The notes: generated from the letters alone by a model not told the origin. Shown: positions 28,501-38,557, counted from the first letter of the stretch. The stretch is 64,000 nucleotides of DNA from Ancylobacter sp. SL191 (GCF_026625645.1 NZ_CP113056.1:3757001-3821000); one strand, 5' to 3'. Numbers and translations: made by a program.

Positions 28501-28530
28501 CCGGAGGGAAGCGCCGAAGCGCTTCCCAGA

Positions 28531-29721
<1,191 letters not shown>

Positions 29722-29766
29722 AACTCGTTTCCTTCAGCGACATACGGGCCGCGAAAATCGGGGCGT

Positions 29767-29795
29767 GGGATAGGCGGTTTCCTAGAATTCCGCAA
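29767..29795 (-). promoter_or_regulatory. Promoter of tuf2
   Basis: On the minus strand TTGCGG (29795-29790) and TATCCC (29772-29767) are separated by 17 bases, giving a leader of about 40 bases before tuf2, which has AAGGA upstream of its ATG. Confidence 0.5.
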
Positions 29796-29913
29796 GTGCC
29801 ACGGCGCAGGTGCTTTGAAGCAGTCACAGCCATGCTGCGATTTGCCGCCCGCAGGGCATGTTTCGCCACAAAAGCTGCGACGGAACCATGACGGCGGCTG
29901 CGTGGTGGGGCAG

Positions 29914-29987
29914 TGGAGCGGGTGAAGGGAATCGAACCCTCGTCATCAGCTTGGAAGGCTGTTGCTCTACCATTGAGCTACACCCGC
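29914..29987 (-). tRNA. tRNA-Gly (TCC)
   Basis: Acceptor stem GCGGGTG/CACCCGC, D arm TAGCTCAATGGTAGAGCA, anticodon TCC in AGCCTTCCAAGCT, T arm AGGGTTCGATTCCCT and an encoded 3' CCA. Confidence 0.97.
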
Positions 29988-30019
29988 GAGGGCCGAGGCA
30001 AGCATAGCGGAGAGCGACG

Positions 30020-30104
30020 TGGTGGGGGAGGTAGGACTCGAACCTACGAAGGCATAGCCAGCGGATTTACAGTCCGCCCCCTTTGCCGCTCGGGACACTC
30101 CCCC
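30020..30104 (-). tRNA. tRNA-Tyr (GTA)
   Basis: A class II tRNA of 85 bases with acceptor GGGGGAG/CTCCCCC, anticodon GTA in CGGACTGTAAATCCG, a long variable arm, T arm GTAGGTTCGAGTCCTAC and an encoded 3' CCA. It lies 32 bases upstream of tRNA-Gly in the same orientation and may be co-transcribed with it. Confidence 0.97.
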
Positions 30105-30350
30105 TCGCACGTCGGTCGCGCCGCGAGGGCATCGACCACCGGCCGTTCCGGCCATCGGTGACAACACATCAGGATGCGCCGTCACCGTGCGGCGCGCTTT
30201 ATGGTGGGGTGCCCCTGCCCTGTCAACCCCGCCCGCCACGCCGTCGGCCCGGCGGTGGACAACCTCGCCCCGCGTGGGGCGCCCGTCCGACAAGCGGCGC
30301 GCGCCCGCACGGCAAATTGCCAAGCGCCGCGCGGCATGACAGAAGGCGGC

Positions 30351-31256
30351 ATGAACGATCGACCCAAGCCCCCGTCCGACCGTCCCGCCCGCCCCGCAAA
30401 GCCCGGCTTCGGCCGTGGCGGCGGCAAGGGATTCGGCGGCAGGTATGGCGGGGGCAGCGGCGGCTTCAGCAAGGGTAGCGGCGGCAAGGGTGGGTCTCGC
30501 CCCCGGCCGGCGGGACGCCCCTTCGGCGAATGGCCGGATGATGTCGCCATCCTTTATGGCTGGCACAGCGTGGTGGAAGCCCTGCGCAATCCGCGCCGCA
30601 AGGTGCGCCGGCTGATGGCGACCGAGAACGCGCTGAAGCGGCTCGAGGACGAATCGATTCCGCTCAAGGTCACGCCCGAACAGGTACGTCCCGGCGAGAT
30701 CGACCGCCTTGTGGGACCGGATGCGGTGCATCAGGGGCTTTTTGCCGAGTGCGATCCCCTGCCCTCGCTCAAGCTTGTGGACGCGGCCGAGAACGACCTC
30801 GTGCTGGTGCTCGACCAGATCACCGACCCGCACAATGTCGGCGCCATCGTGCGCTCGGCGGCGGCACTGAAGGTCGGCGCGATCATCACCACCGCGCGTC
30901 ACAGCCCGGCCGCGACCGGCGTGCTGGCCAAGAGCGCCAGCGGCGGGCTGGAGCATGTGCCCTTCTGCTTCGTCGGTAATCTCGCCCGTGCCCTCGAAGA
31001 GCTGAGAGACAGCGGCGTTCAAGTGGTTGGCCTCGATAGCGAGGGGCCGGCGGACCTTGTGGACACGCCGCTGCGCCGTCCGGTTGCGCTGGTGCTGGGC
31101 GCCGAGGGCAAGGGCCTGCGCCAGCTCACGCGCCAGACCTGCGACACGCTCGCGCGCATCGACCTGCCCGGCGCCATCGTCAGCCTCAACGTGTCGAACG
31201 CCGCCGTCCTCGCCCTGCATATTGCGCGGCGCGCCATCGGCCAGCCTGCCGGCTGA
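30351..31256 (+). CDS. rlmB: TrmH/SpoU-family 23S rRNA (guanosine-2'-O)-methyltransferase
   Basis: The 301-residue SPOUT methyltransferase has an N-terminal 60-residue Gly/Arg/Lys-rich disordered tail, then the SpoU substrate-binding domain (AILYGWHSVVEALRNP) and the knotted catalytic domain: DQITDPHNVGAIVRSA, LVLGAEGKGL and SLNVSNAAVLALH. RlmB methylates G2251 of 23S rRNA; the exact target here is inferred from family. AAGG lies before the ATG at 30351; an ATG at 30336 lacks a site. Confidence 0.88.
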   Translation: MNDRPKPPSDRPARPAKPGFGRGGGKGFGGRYGGGSGGFSKGSGGKGGSRPRPAGRPFGEWPDDVAILYGWHSVVEALRNPRRKVRRLMATENALKRLEDESIPLKVTPEQVRPGEIDRLVGPDAVHQGLFAECDPLPSLKLVDAAENDLVLVLDQITDPHNVGAIVRSAAALKVGAIITTARHSPAATGVLAKSASGGLEHVPFCFVGNLARALEELRDSGVQVVGLDSEGPADLVDTPLRRPVALVLGAEGKGLRQLTRQTCDTLARIDLPGAIVSLNVSNAAVLALHIARRAIGQPAG

Positions 31257-31606
31257 GCGCCAGAATTACCGCACGCTGAGCCGGCGCAATTCTTTCGCAG
31301 CGCGGAAGAGCCGCTGTTACGACCAATTGCCAATCGTCAAACGGTTACGTTTTCGCCAAGCTTTCCTTTGAGGCAGTGGCGGAACGCAAGAATTCCGCGC
31401 GCCAACATCCGGGACCGGCGCCGCAAACGCTCTCACGCGGGCCGCTTTCGGGAGGAAACGACCCGAGCGACGGTGTTCCCAGAGGAACTCACAAGATCGT
31501 TCGGCAAATACTGACACGGCTCCACCAGGAGCCTGGTGTTTTCAGCGCGCATCGCGGGATGCGCGAACGCATTCACACGCGATTTTTCTGGGGAAGGGAC
31601 GACACC
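31257..31606. other. 350-base gap upstream of the MHS transporter
   Basis: No gene or RNA is recognised here. It is less GC-rich around 31315-31370, where a promoter for the transporter might lie, but I could not fit -35/-10 boxes with confidence. No clear terminator follows rlmB. Confidence 0.5.
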
Positions 31607-33280
31607 ATGAGCGTAACGACGGGAGGGGCGCCCGCCAAGGCGGCGCCCATGACCAAGGAAGAGAGGAAGGTTATTATCGCCTCCTCCGCCGGCACGGTCT
31701 TCGAATGGTATGATTTCTATCTCGCGGGCTCGCTGGCCGCGAACATCGCGATGACCTTCGTGCCCGGCAGCAATGACACGGCCAAGTTCATCTTCGTGCT
31801 GTTCGGCTTCGCCGCCGGCTTCGCCGTCCGCCCGTTCGGCGCGCTGTTCTTCGGGCGCCTCGGCGACCTCATCGGCCGCAAATACACCTTCCTCGTCACC
31901 ATGACGCTCATGGGCATCGCCACCTTCGTGGTCGGCCTGCTGCCCGGCTATGACACGATCGGCTATGCCGCGCCGGTGATCTTCATCATCTGCCGCCTCG
32001 CCCAGGGCCTTGCGCTCGGCGGCGAGTATGGCGGCGCCGCGACCTATGTGGCCGAGCATGCCCCGCACGGGCGCCGCGGCTTCTACACCTCGTGGATCCA
32101 GACCACCGCGACCGTCGGCCTGTTCCTGTCGCTGCTGGTCATCCTGACCCTGCGCCTGTCCATGTCGCCGGAAGACTTCAACGCCTGGGGCTGGCGCGTT
32201 CCGTTCCTGCTGTCCATCATCCTGCTCGGCTTCTCGATCTGGATCCGGCTGCAGCTCAGCGAATCCCCGGCCTTCCAGAAGATGAAGGCGGAGGGCACCC
32301 GCTCCAAGGCGCCGCTGACCGAGGCCTTCGGCCGCTGGTCCAACGCCAAGATCGCGCTGATCGCCCTGTTCGGCGGCACCGCCGGCCAGGCGGTGGTCTG
32401 GTACACCGGCCAGTTCTACGCGCTGTTCTTCCTCACACAGACATTGAAGGTCGACGGCACAACAGCGAATCTGCTGATCGCCGCCTCGCTGCTGATCGGA
32501 ACGCCGTTCTTCATCCTGTTCGGCTGGATGTCGGACAAGATCGGCCGCAAGCCGATCCTCATCGCCGGCTGCCTCATCGCCGCCGTGACCTACTTCCCGC
32601 TGTTCGAGAACATCGCCCGCGTCGCCAATCCGAAGCTGATTGAGGCGACGGAGAACGTGAAGATCCAGATCGCCGCCGATCCGGCACAGTGCGGCACGCT
32701 GTTCGACCCGGTGGGCGTGCGCGTCTTCACCCGACCCTGCGACGTCTACCGCCGTACGCTGGCGACCAATTCGATGCATTACGAGCTGGTGCCGGGCCCC
32801 ACCGGCTCCGCGACCGCCGCAACGGTCAATGGCACGGCGGTTACCATCCCCGATACCGACAAGGTCGGCGCGGCCATCGTCGCGGCGGCGCAGGGCGCGG
32901 GCTACCCCAAGGCAGGTGACGCCAGCATCGTGAAGCAGCCGACCATTGCCGGCGTGCTGAGCGACCAGCGCACCCTCACCCTGATCGGCCTGCTCTTCGT
33001 CCTCGTGCTCTATGTGACGATGGTCTACGGCCCGATCGCCGCGCTGCTGGTCGAACTCTTCCCGACCCGCATCCGCTACACCGGCATGTCGCTGCCCTAC
33101 CACATCGGCAATGGCTGGTTCGGCGGCTTCCTGCCGCCCACCGCCTTCGCCATCGTGGCAGCCACCGGCAACATCTTCTCCGGCCTGTGGTACCCGATCA
33201 TCGTGGCTCTGATGACCGTGGTGATCGGCGTCATCTTCCTGCCGGAGACCAAGAACCGCAATCTGGACGACTGGCACTAG
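31607..33280 (+). CDS. MFS transporter, metabolite:H+ symporter (MHS) family
   Basis: The 557-residue inner-membrane permease has the MHS start SSAGTVFEWYDFYLAG, the MFS loop signature GRLGDLIGRK at residues 83-92, LALGGEYGGAATYVAEHAP, and the C-terminal GPIAALLVELFPTRIRYTG motif. About 110 residues (roughly 340-452) with two cysteines interrupt the second half and probably form a periplasmic or loop domain. Relatives import dicarboxylates, shikimate or osmolytes; the substrate is not deducible. GGGAAGGGA lies before the ATG. Confidence 0.9.
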   Translation: MSVTTGGAPAKAAPMTKEERKVIIASSAGTVFEWYDFYLAGSLAANIAMTFVPGSNDTAKFIFVLFGFAAGFAVRPFGALFFGRLGDLIGRKYTFLVTMTLMGIATFVVGLLPGYDTIGYAAPVIFIICRLAQGLALGGEYGGAATYVAEHAPHGRRGFYTSWIQTTATVGLFLSLLVILTLRLSMSPEDFNAWGWRVPFLLSIILLGFSIWIRLQLSESPAFQKMKAEGTRSKAPLTEAFGRWSNAKIALIALFGGTAGQAVVWYTGQFYALFFLTQTLKVDGTTANLLIAASLLIGTPFFILFGWMSDKIGRKPILIAGCLIAAVTYFPLFENIARVANPKLIEATENVKIQIAADPAQCGTLFDPVGVRVFTRPCDVYRRTLATNSMHYELVPGPTGSATAATVNGTAVTIPDTDKVGAAIVAAAQGAGYPKAGDASIVKQPTIAGVLSDQRTLTLIGLLFVLVLYVTMVYGPIAALLVELFPTRIRYTGMSLPYHIGNGWFGGFLPPTAFAIVAATGNIFSGLWYPIIVALMTVVIGVIFLPETKNRNLDDWH

Positions 33281-33331
33281 TCCGACGGACATCTCTGGCG
33301 GCGCCCGCGGGTGCCGCCGGCCCAAACGAGA

Positions 33332-33362
33332 ACGGCCCCGTCCTGCGACGGGGCCGTTTTTT
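33332..33362. terminator. Terminator between MHS transporter and ridA
   Basis: A 10-bp stem ACGGCCCCGT/ACGGGGCCGT is followed on the plus strand by TTTTTT, a strong terminator for the transporter. The minus-strand tail is weaker but it may also serve the convergent RidA gene. Confidence 0.9.
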
Positions 33363-33383
33363 CGTGGTGGGCAGCGCGGCGGA

Positions 33384-33725
33384 TCAGACCGCGGCGGTGA
33401 CGACGATCTCGACCAGATAATCCGGGGTGGCGAGCGCCGCCTCGACCGTGGCGCGGGCCGGGGTATGGCCGGCGGCGACCCAGCCGTCCCACACCGCGTT
33501 CATCTCGCCGAACTTCGAGATGTCGGCGAGGTAGATGGTGGCGGCGAGGATCTTGGTCTTGTCGGTGCCGGCGGCGGCCAGCAGCGCGTCAATCTGCTCG
33601 AGCACGCCCTTGGTCTGGGCGGCGACGCCATCGCCCAGCGCCACCTGGCCGGCGAGGTAGGCAACGGAGCCGTGCACCACCGCCTGGCTCATGCGCGGGC
33701 CGATCTCGATTCTCTTGATGCTCAT
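33384..33725 (-). CDS. RidA family enamine/imine deaminase
   Basis: The 113-residue RidA/YjgF protein starts MSIKRIEIGPRMSQAVVHGS. It has the active-site arginine in PARATVEAALA and the trimer-core segment VYLAGQV-like (VAYLAGQVAL). RidA hydrolyses reactive 2-aminoacrylate-type enamines in the cytoplasm. It matches the small-subgroup members often annotated as RidA family; the specific subgroup is not assigned. Confidence 0.9.
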   Translation of the reverse strand: MSIKRIEIGPRMSQAVVHGSVAYLAGQVALGDGVAAQTKGVLEQIDALLAAAGTDKTKILAATIYLADISKFGEMNAVWDGWVAAGHTPARATVEAALATPDYLVEIVVTAAV

Positions 33726-33744
33726 CTGACAAACTCTGGTTTTC

Positions 33745-33791
33745 AAAAAGGAAAGGCCGGCGGAACGCCCTCGAGCGAACCGACCGGCCTT
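33745..33791 (-). terminator. Terminator after the OmpA-like gene
   Basis: An 8-bp stem AAGGCCGG/CCGGCCTT with a 23-base loop is followed on the minus strand by TCCTTTTT. It lies between the OmpA-like gene and ridA, both minus strand. Confidence 0.8.
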
Positions 33792-33858
33792 GGTAGCACA
33801 GGAAAAGCGGGAGCGCCGCCCCCGCCCTTCGAGTCACGCATCGGCAATCAGCCGCGCA

Positions 33859-34497
33859 TCACTGCGGGTTGGTGACGCCCTTCGGCATCGGGCCCATCGT
33901 GCCGATGTTGAAGATCTGCACCCGGCGGTTGATCGGATCCTCAGGCTTGGAGGGCACCTGGAGCGCCTCCTGGCCGAGGCCGAGCGCCTGCAGGCGGTCC
34001 GGCGAGACCTGGTAGACCACCACGAGCGCCTGCACGATGGCGTCGGCGCGCTCCTGGCTGAGCTTCAGATTGTAGGCGCGCGTGCCGGTCGTGTCGGTGT
34101 TGCCGACCACGACGAACTTGTAGTTCCACAGGATCGGGTGGTGCAGCGCGTCGGCGATGGCGCCGAGCGTCTCATAGGACGCCGGCCGGATGATCGACGA
34201 GTTCAGCGCGAACTGAATCTGCACCGTGATCTGCGCCAGCTTGTCGAGCAGCTTGGCGATCGCGGACTTGTCGAGCGGCAGCGGCTTGTTCGCGGCGACG
34301 GCATCCTGCGCCATCTTGCGCAGCAGCTCGACGGTGAGCGACGGGTCGTCATTGGTGACGCCCGACAGCCCCTGCAGGATCTGCTGGTTGGTGAGGTCGG
34401 TCTGCGCCGAAGCCGGGCTGGTCAGCGAGGTGGCCAGCGGAGCGGCAAGCGCCGCGGCGAGCGCGAGGCCGCCGACGAAACGGGTGAAACGGGTCAT
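33859..34497 (-). CDS. OmpA-family periplasmic/outer-membrane protein
   Basis: The 212-residue protein has a signal peptide (MTRFTRFVGGLALAAALAAP, cleaved near ASAQ) and a C-terminal OmpA-like peptidoglycan-binding domain (residues about 85-200: VQIQFALNSSIIRP, VVVGNTDTTGTRAYNLKLSQ, NRRVQIFN). It lacks a beta-barrel, so it is likely a periplasmic cell-wall anchor. Its neighbour 34527-34949 is also exported and may be co-transcribed. Confidence 0.87.
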   Translation of the reverse strand: MTRFTRFVGGLALAAALAAPLATSLTSPASAQTDLTNQQILQGLSGVTNDDPSLTVELLRKMAQDAVAANKPLPLDKSAIAKLLDKLAQITVQIQFALNSSIIRPASYETLGAIADALHHPILWNYKFVVVGNTDTTGTRAYNLKLSQERADAIVQALVVVYQVSPDRLQALGLGQEALQVPSKPEDPINRRVQIFNIGTMGPMPKGVTNPQ

Positions 34498-34526
34498 GAT
34501 CTGTCTATCCCTCGTTGCCGTTTGCG

Positions 34527-34949
34527 TCAGTTCGCCCAGCCGGCGTCGAGCAGCACCTGCTTGCACGCCGGACGCACGACCTTGGTCGAGGCCAGCAGGC
34601 AGTTCAGCATGTTGGCGTCACCCGGCTGCACGCCCGAACAGAATTCCTGCGCGCTCGGCGCACAGATCTTGAACGAACCGTTCTGCGCGGCGACCCGCTT
34701 GGCGATCGAGGCCTGCGCGGCAGCGAAATCGTCGAAGCACGCGCGCGGCACCTGATCCTGGTGCTGCGTCAGGCACTTCATCACGTCGCCGGTGCCGATG
34801 TTGAAGTTCGAGCAGAAACGCTCGATCGAGGGGCCGCAGCTCTTGGCGATGAGCGCGCCGGCCTGGGCGTAGCTCATGGTCTGCGCGGACGCCGTGCCGG
34901 CGCTCGCCGCCAGCAGGAGGGCCCCCAACCCGATTACCATTCCCTTCAT
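34527..34949 (-). CDS. Secreted Cys-rich (GLG1-repeat-like) protein
   Basis: The 140-residue protein has a signal peptide (MKGMVIGLGALLLAASAGTA) and two repeats with the spacing Cys-x7-Cys...Cys-x11-Cys: CGPSIERFCSN...CL...C and CAPSAQEFCSG...CL...C. This resembles the Cys-rich GLG1 repeat. Function is unknown. GGAGG lies 10 bases before the ATG at 34949; an ATG two codons earlier at 34955 is 4 bases away from it, so the start is uncertain. Confidence 0.8.
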   Translation of the reverse strand: MKGMVIGLGALLLAASAGTASAQTMSYAQAGALIAKSCGPSIERFCSNFNIGTGDVMKCLTQHQDQVPRACFDDFAAAQASIAKRVAAQNGSFKICAPSAQEFCSGVQPGDANMLNCLLASTKVVRPACKQVLLDAGWAN

Positions 34950-35240
34950 GTGCATCTCGCCTCCCGTGCGAGTCATATCGCGCGGCGCATGGCCGCTCCG
35001 ACTCGACGACCGTGTCGAGCCGCGATGGTATTCCTGTCGCAGAACCCAAGGTCACACGCAATGATCCGCGTCAGGAACTCTGGGTGAGACGGGCCAGATT
35101 CACGATGAATCCGCCATCCTGACCCATTGCCGGCGCGCGGCTCGCGTGCTTCCCCCTCGGCCCCGCTTGACGCCCGGCGCCAGTTGCGGGAAGACGGCGA
35201 TGCCCGGTCCGCGCCCGCCAGCGCCGGACAGCGCGGCGCG

Positions 35241-35314
<74 letters not shown>

Positions 35315-35319
35315 GTCCT

Positions 35320-36222
35320 TCACCTCACGCGTCGCAGCCACAGGCTGCCGCCGCGCCGCGCGACGAAGTCGGGCAGCGTGTCGGCGAAGAGATCGGCGTG
35401 GTGGTGCGCCAGATAGGCGTTGAACAGCAGGATCTCGAAGCGCTCGTTGAACTGGAGGAAGCTGCGGACGAAATAGCTCTCGTTCCAGGCGCGGCCTTCC
35501 TTCAGCCAATGCTCGGGATACTCGAACGGCCAGAGGATGTCGTGAATATGGATCACGACCCCCGGCGCGAGGCGCGGCAGGATCTCGCGGAAGGCGAAAT
35601 CGACATCGCTCCCCGTGCGCACGACATGCGAGCTGTCGATGAACAGGATGTCGTTGGCCTCCAGCGCCGTGAATACCGCCAGCGGCACATCCTGAAGCCG
35701 CTCGACGCGGATCTCGCTGCGCTCTTTGTCCGCCGCGCTCAGCCGGGCAAGCAGCCGCTCGGGAAACGGATCGATGAAGGTGAAGCGCGGGTTCAGCGCC
35801 GGATCGGCATCGACGGTATCGAGCATCAGCGCGGAGGAATGGCCGGACCCGACCTCCACCACCCGGCGCGGCTGGACATCGCGCATCATCGCATAGGTGG
35901 ACCAGGCGTCGGCGAATTCGAAAAACTGATTGTTCTGGCGGTAGCGGGCATTCTCCCCCCGATCCGGCAGGCCACCGAAGCGGGCGATGAGGCGGGCGGC
36001 AAGGGCGCGCTGCGCGTCGGCGCGCAGATCGACGCCGGCCACCTCAGTCATGGCGCGTCGCGCTTCCCGCGAGGGACGCTCCAGCAGCAGGTCGGGAGGC
36101 GGCACCGGCGAGTAAAAATGGCCGGGTTTGGCGAAGCGCAGGAACGGATTGGCCTCGGCAAGCCGCCCGTAATGCACCATCCGGCGCAGCCGCGACAAAG
36201 GCGTCTTCAACGTTGCCAGCAT
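35320..36222 (-). CDS. Class I SAM-dependent methyltransferase
   Basis: The 300-residue protein has a Rossmann motif I, RRVVEVGSGHSSALML (about residue 150), an acidic NPRFTFIDPFPE motif II, DILFIDSSHVVRTGSD and VVIHIHDILWPFEYP. This is the class I methyltransferase pattern seen in the Methyltransf_24-like group. Substrate is unknown. GGAGG lies 5 bases before the ATG at 36222. It ends 5 bases from the convergent tRNA-Thr. Confidence 0.8.
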   Translation of the reverse strand: MLATLKTPLSRLRRMVHYGRLAEANPFLRFAKPGHFYSPVPPPDLLLERPSREARRAMTEVAGVDLRADAQRALAARLIARFGGLPDRGENARYRQNNQFFEFADAWSTYAMMRDVQPRRVVEVGSGHSSALMLDTVDADPALNPRFTFIDPFPERLLARLSAADKERSEIRVERLQDVPLAVFTALEANDILFIDSSHVVRTGSDVDFAFREILPRLAPGVVIHIHDILWPFEYPEHWLKEGRAWNESYFVRSFLQFNERFEILLFNAYLAHHHADLFADTLPDFVARRGGSLWLRRVR

Positions 36223-36702
36223 CGGCCCCTCCACGCAGGCGGCGTGCCTGCGCCCCTCCCCTCGGCGACCGGAGGTGATCGCCGGGCCTGTGCGGCACAG
36301 AGAGTCCCGCGCGCCGTCGTCCGCATCGACGCTCGCCAAATCTGACGAGAGCGGCAGCGACTACTTACGACAACGATTTATACGCAACGACGGTACATTG
36401 GCATTGCCGATTATTTCCAGCAATCCGCAATTGATATAATACATAATACATCCGCAATTCCTTACGCTGATCTTCATGGCCGCGACACCACCCCGCGAGA
36501 GAGGCCTCTATCGGTGCTTGAATCGGCCCAAAGAGCGCCGTCGCGGACGGCGCCGGGCACGCGGCGCGGCGAGGAGGCAGGCGCCGTCCCGGCTCGCGGC
36601 CCGGGCGCCGAGATTCCGCATCATTTATTTCGCGTAAGGCCCTCAGATTCCTTCGAATCAGCTATGTTGAATCAAATCCGAGGGGATCGGGGGATTCCGC
36701 AC
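36223..36702. other. 480-base intergenic region with an AT-rich island
   Basis: No gene is recognised. About 36360-36470 is strikingly AT-rich against the window, with GATATAATACATAATACAT at its centre, and probably holds promoters for the divergent methyltransferase and the unknown membrane-anchored protein. A second stretch, 36600-36700, has short AT-rich patches upstream of the plus-strand gene. Confidence 0.5.
36423..36459. repeat. Two 10-bp direct repeats flanking a TATAAT tract
   Basis: ATCCGCAATT occurs at 36423-36432 and 36450-36459, 27 bases apart start to start, with TATAATACATAATAC between. It could be a paired operator around a promoter. Confidence 0.45.
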
Positions 36703-37611
36703 ATGCAATCCAAGTGGCGTGCACCTGCGTGCTATGTCGGCGTCGCCGTGATCTGCGCCTTGTATCTGGCCGTCGTGCCGGGCGTCGGCATTACCGATGT
36801 CTGCGCCGGGGCTGGCCTCGGGGCGGCGGTCATGTGGGCGATCAACGAGTGGGAAACCGGCAAGTGGAACGTCGCCGTTCCCGGCGCGGCGGTGGCGGCT
36901 GGTGCCGTGAGCACGCCCGCTTTGCTGGTCAGCGCCCCGCCTGCGGCGGTGACCGCGACGGCTGAGACGGCCGCGGCCAAGCCGCCGGAAACGGCAAGCG
37001 CGGATGCACCGGCCGCTGAGTCGCGCCCTCGCGTCGATTCCGGCGTCGCCACGCCCGAGACCCTCGCCAAGTGGGAGATCGACGAGAAGGAGCCGAGCTG
37101 GGATCCCTCCGCTCTCGCGGAGACCTGGGCCAAGCTGCGGCGCGAACTCTCGATCAGCGGTCCCCGCCGCCCGCAGGTCGCCCCGGACCTGCCGCGTACC
37201 GCCCAGCTCGCCAAGGGTCCGCTTGGTGCGGCTCCGCTCGGATCATCCGCGTCTAGCGCGTCGAGCCTCTCTTCCAAGAACGCGCCGGCCGCCAAGGCCC
37301 CGCCCGCGCGCGGCGTCTCCGCCAGTGCGGCCCCCGCCAAGCCCGCGCTGGGCAGCCTCTCCAAAGCCTATCAGGACAGCCAGCGCCAGGGGGCCAGCGC
37401 CTCCAAGAGCGCGGCGCCGTCCCGCCTCGGCAGCGGCACCTCGATGAATAACGGCACGATCGCCGCCACCAAGGCGTCCTACACGCCGGGCAGTTCCTTC
37501 GCCGCGCCGTCCTCCTCGACCACGACGCCCGCCCGCAAAGTCGCCGGCGGCGGCACCGAGCCGGCGCGCACCAGCTCCTTCCTGCGCCCCGGCCCGATGC
37601 GCCCGCGCTGA
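36703..37611 (+). CDS. Unknown membrane-anchored low-complexity protein
   Basis: The 302-residue protein has two hydrophobic N-terminal segments (YVGVAVICALYLAVVPGVG and about residues 60-80) and then a long Ala/Pro/Ser-rich region with a conserved-looking acidic block KWEIDEKEPSWDPSALAETW around residues 128-147. I recognise no domain. The C-terminal half reads as disordered. The start at 36703 has GGGGG about 9 bases upstream; ATG 36664 lacks a site. Confidence 0.6.
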   Translation: MQSKWRAPACYVGVAVICALYLAVVPGVGITDVCAGAGLGAAVMWAINEWETGKWNVAVPGAAVAAGAVSTPALLVSAPPAAVTATAETAAAKPPETASADAPAAESRPRVDSGVATPETLAKWEIDEKEPSWDPSALAETWAKLRRELSISGPRRPQVAPDLPRTAQLAKGPLGAAPLGSSASSASSLSSKNAPAAKAPPARGVSASAAPAKPALGSLSKAYQDSQRQGASASKSAAPSRLGSGTSMNNGTIAATKASYTPGSSFAAPSSSTTTPARKVAGGGTEPARTSSFLRPGPMRPR

Positions 37612-37640
37612 GGGCGGCGACGCGTCTCGTTTCCAAGCAA

Positions 37641-37672
37641 AAGGCCGGATGGACACCCATCCGGCCTTTTTT
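37641..37672. terminator. Bidirectional terminator
   Basis: A perfect 12-bp stem AAGGCCGGATGG/CCATCCGGCCTT with a 4-base loop is followed by TTTTTT on the plus strand and, on the minus strand, TTTGCTTGG. It ends the unknown plus-strand gene and probably the convergent molybdenum oxidoreductase. Confidence 0.9.
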
Positions 37673-37720
37673 ATTGTCGTCTGCGGGGCGCTGCGCAAAG
37701 AGCGGCGACGCCTGCCCGCC

Positions 37721-38416
37721 TCACTCGTCGTCGGAATAGCGCTGCTCGCGCCACGGGTCGGCGTGGTTGTGATAGCCGCGCTCCTCCCAGAAGCCGCGCT
37801 TGTCGCCGGTGCGGAACTCGATCTGCTTGAGCCACTTGGCGCTCTTCCAGAAATACAGATGCGGCACCACCAGCCGCACCGGGCCGCCATGCTCGGTGGT
37901 GAGCGGCTGGCCCTCCCAGCTATGGACGATCAACGCATCCTCGGCCGCGAAGTCCTCCAGCGCGAGATTGGTGGTGTAGCCGTCATAGGACGACAGCAGC
38001 ACATGGCTCGCCTCGGGCTTGGGCATCACCAGGTCGAGCAGGTCGCGCGTGGCGAGGCCCTCCCAGCGATTGTCGTAGCGCGACCAGGTGGTGACGCAGT
38101 GAATGTCTGTCGTTTCCTGCGTCTGCTTCTGCGCCCGGAATGTCGCCCAGTCCCAGGAGAGCGGCTGCTCCACCGCGCCGGTGACATCGAGCCGCCAGCG
38201 GTCGAGCGGCAGGCGCGGCTGCATGCCGAGATCGAGCACCGGCCAGTCGCGCACCAGATGCTGGCCGGGCGGCAGGCGGTCGCTGTCGGGGCGCGTCACC
38301 TTGCCGGTGAGAAACTTGCCCTCGCGCGCCCAGCGCTGCTTGGTGGTGGTGAGCTTGCTGTCCGCCGGCAGCGCGGCCTCGGCGGCGCGTGCGGAATGGT
38401 CGCTGGTGTCGTCCAT
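37721..38416 (-). CDS. Sulfite oxidase-like molybdopterin oxidoreductase (YuiH/COG2041 type)
   Basis: The 231-residue soluble protein has the sulfite-oxidase Mo-binding core: WRLDVTGAVEQPLSWDW, the molybdenum-ligand cysteine in DIHCVTTWSRYDNRWEG, and GGPVRLVVPHLYFWKSAKW. There is no signal peptide or heme domain. The electron donor and substrate are unknown; it may be a methionine-sulfoxide or sulfite-type enzyme but I would not choose. It stands alone on the minus strand. Confidence 0.87.
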   Translation of the reverse strand: MDDTSDHSARAAEAALPADSKLTTTKQRWAREGKFLTGKVTRPDSDRLPPGQHLVRDWPVLDLGMQPRLPLDRWRLDVTGAVEQPLSWDWATFRAQKQTQETTDIHCVTTWSRYDNRWEGLATRDLLDLVMPKPEASHVLLSSYDGYTTNLALEDFAAEDALIVHSWEGQPLTTEHGGPVRLVVPHLYFWKSAKWLKQIEFRTGDKRGFWEERGYHNHADPWREQRYSDDE

Positions 38417-38557
38417 GAAGGGGCTCCCTCCGCGAATGGAGCCTTATTCTAGCATGACGGGCGGCGCGGGCTTTTCCTGAGCCCACGCCGCCCGCCTCAC
38501 GCTTGCGTCAGCGGCGCCGGTCCTGCCCCGGACCCGCGCCGCCGAACTCTACCCGCC

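Noticed and set aside
31433..33325. Long minus-strand open frame opposite the MHS transporter
   Set aside because: Antisense shadow of a GC-rich gene, Arg/Glu/Gly-rich with no domain; the plus-strand gene has full MFS motifs.
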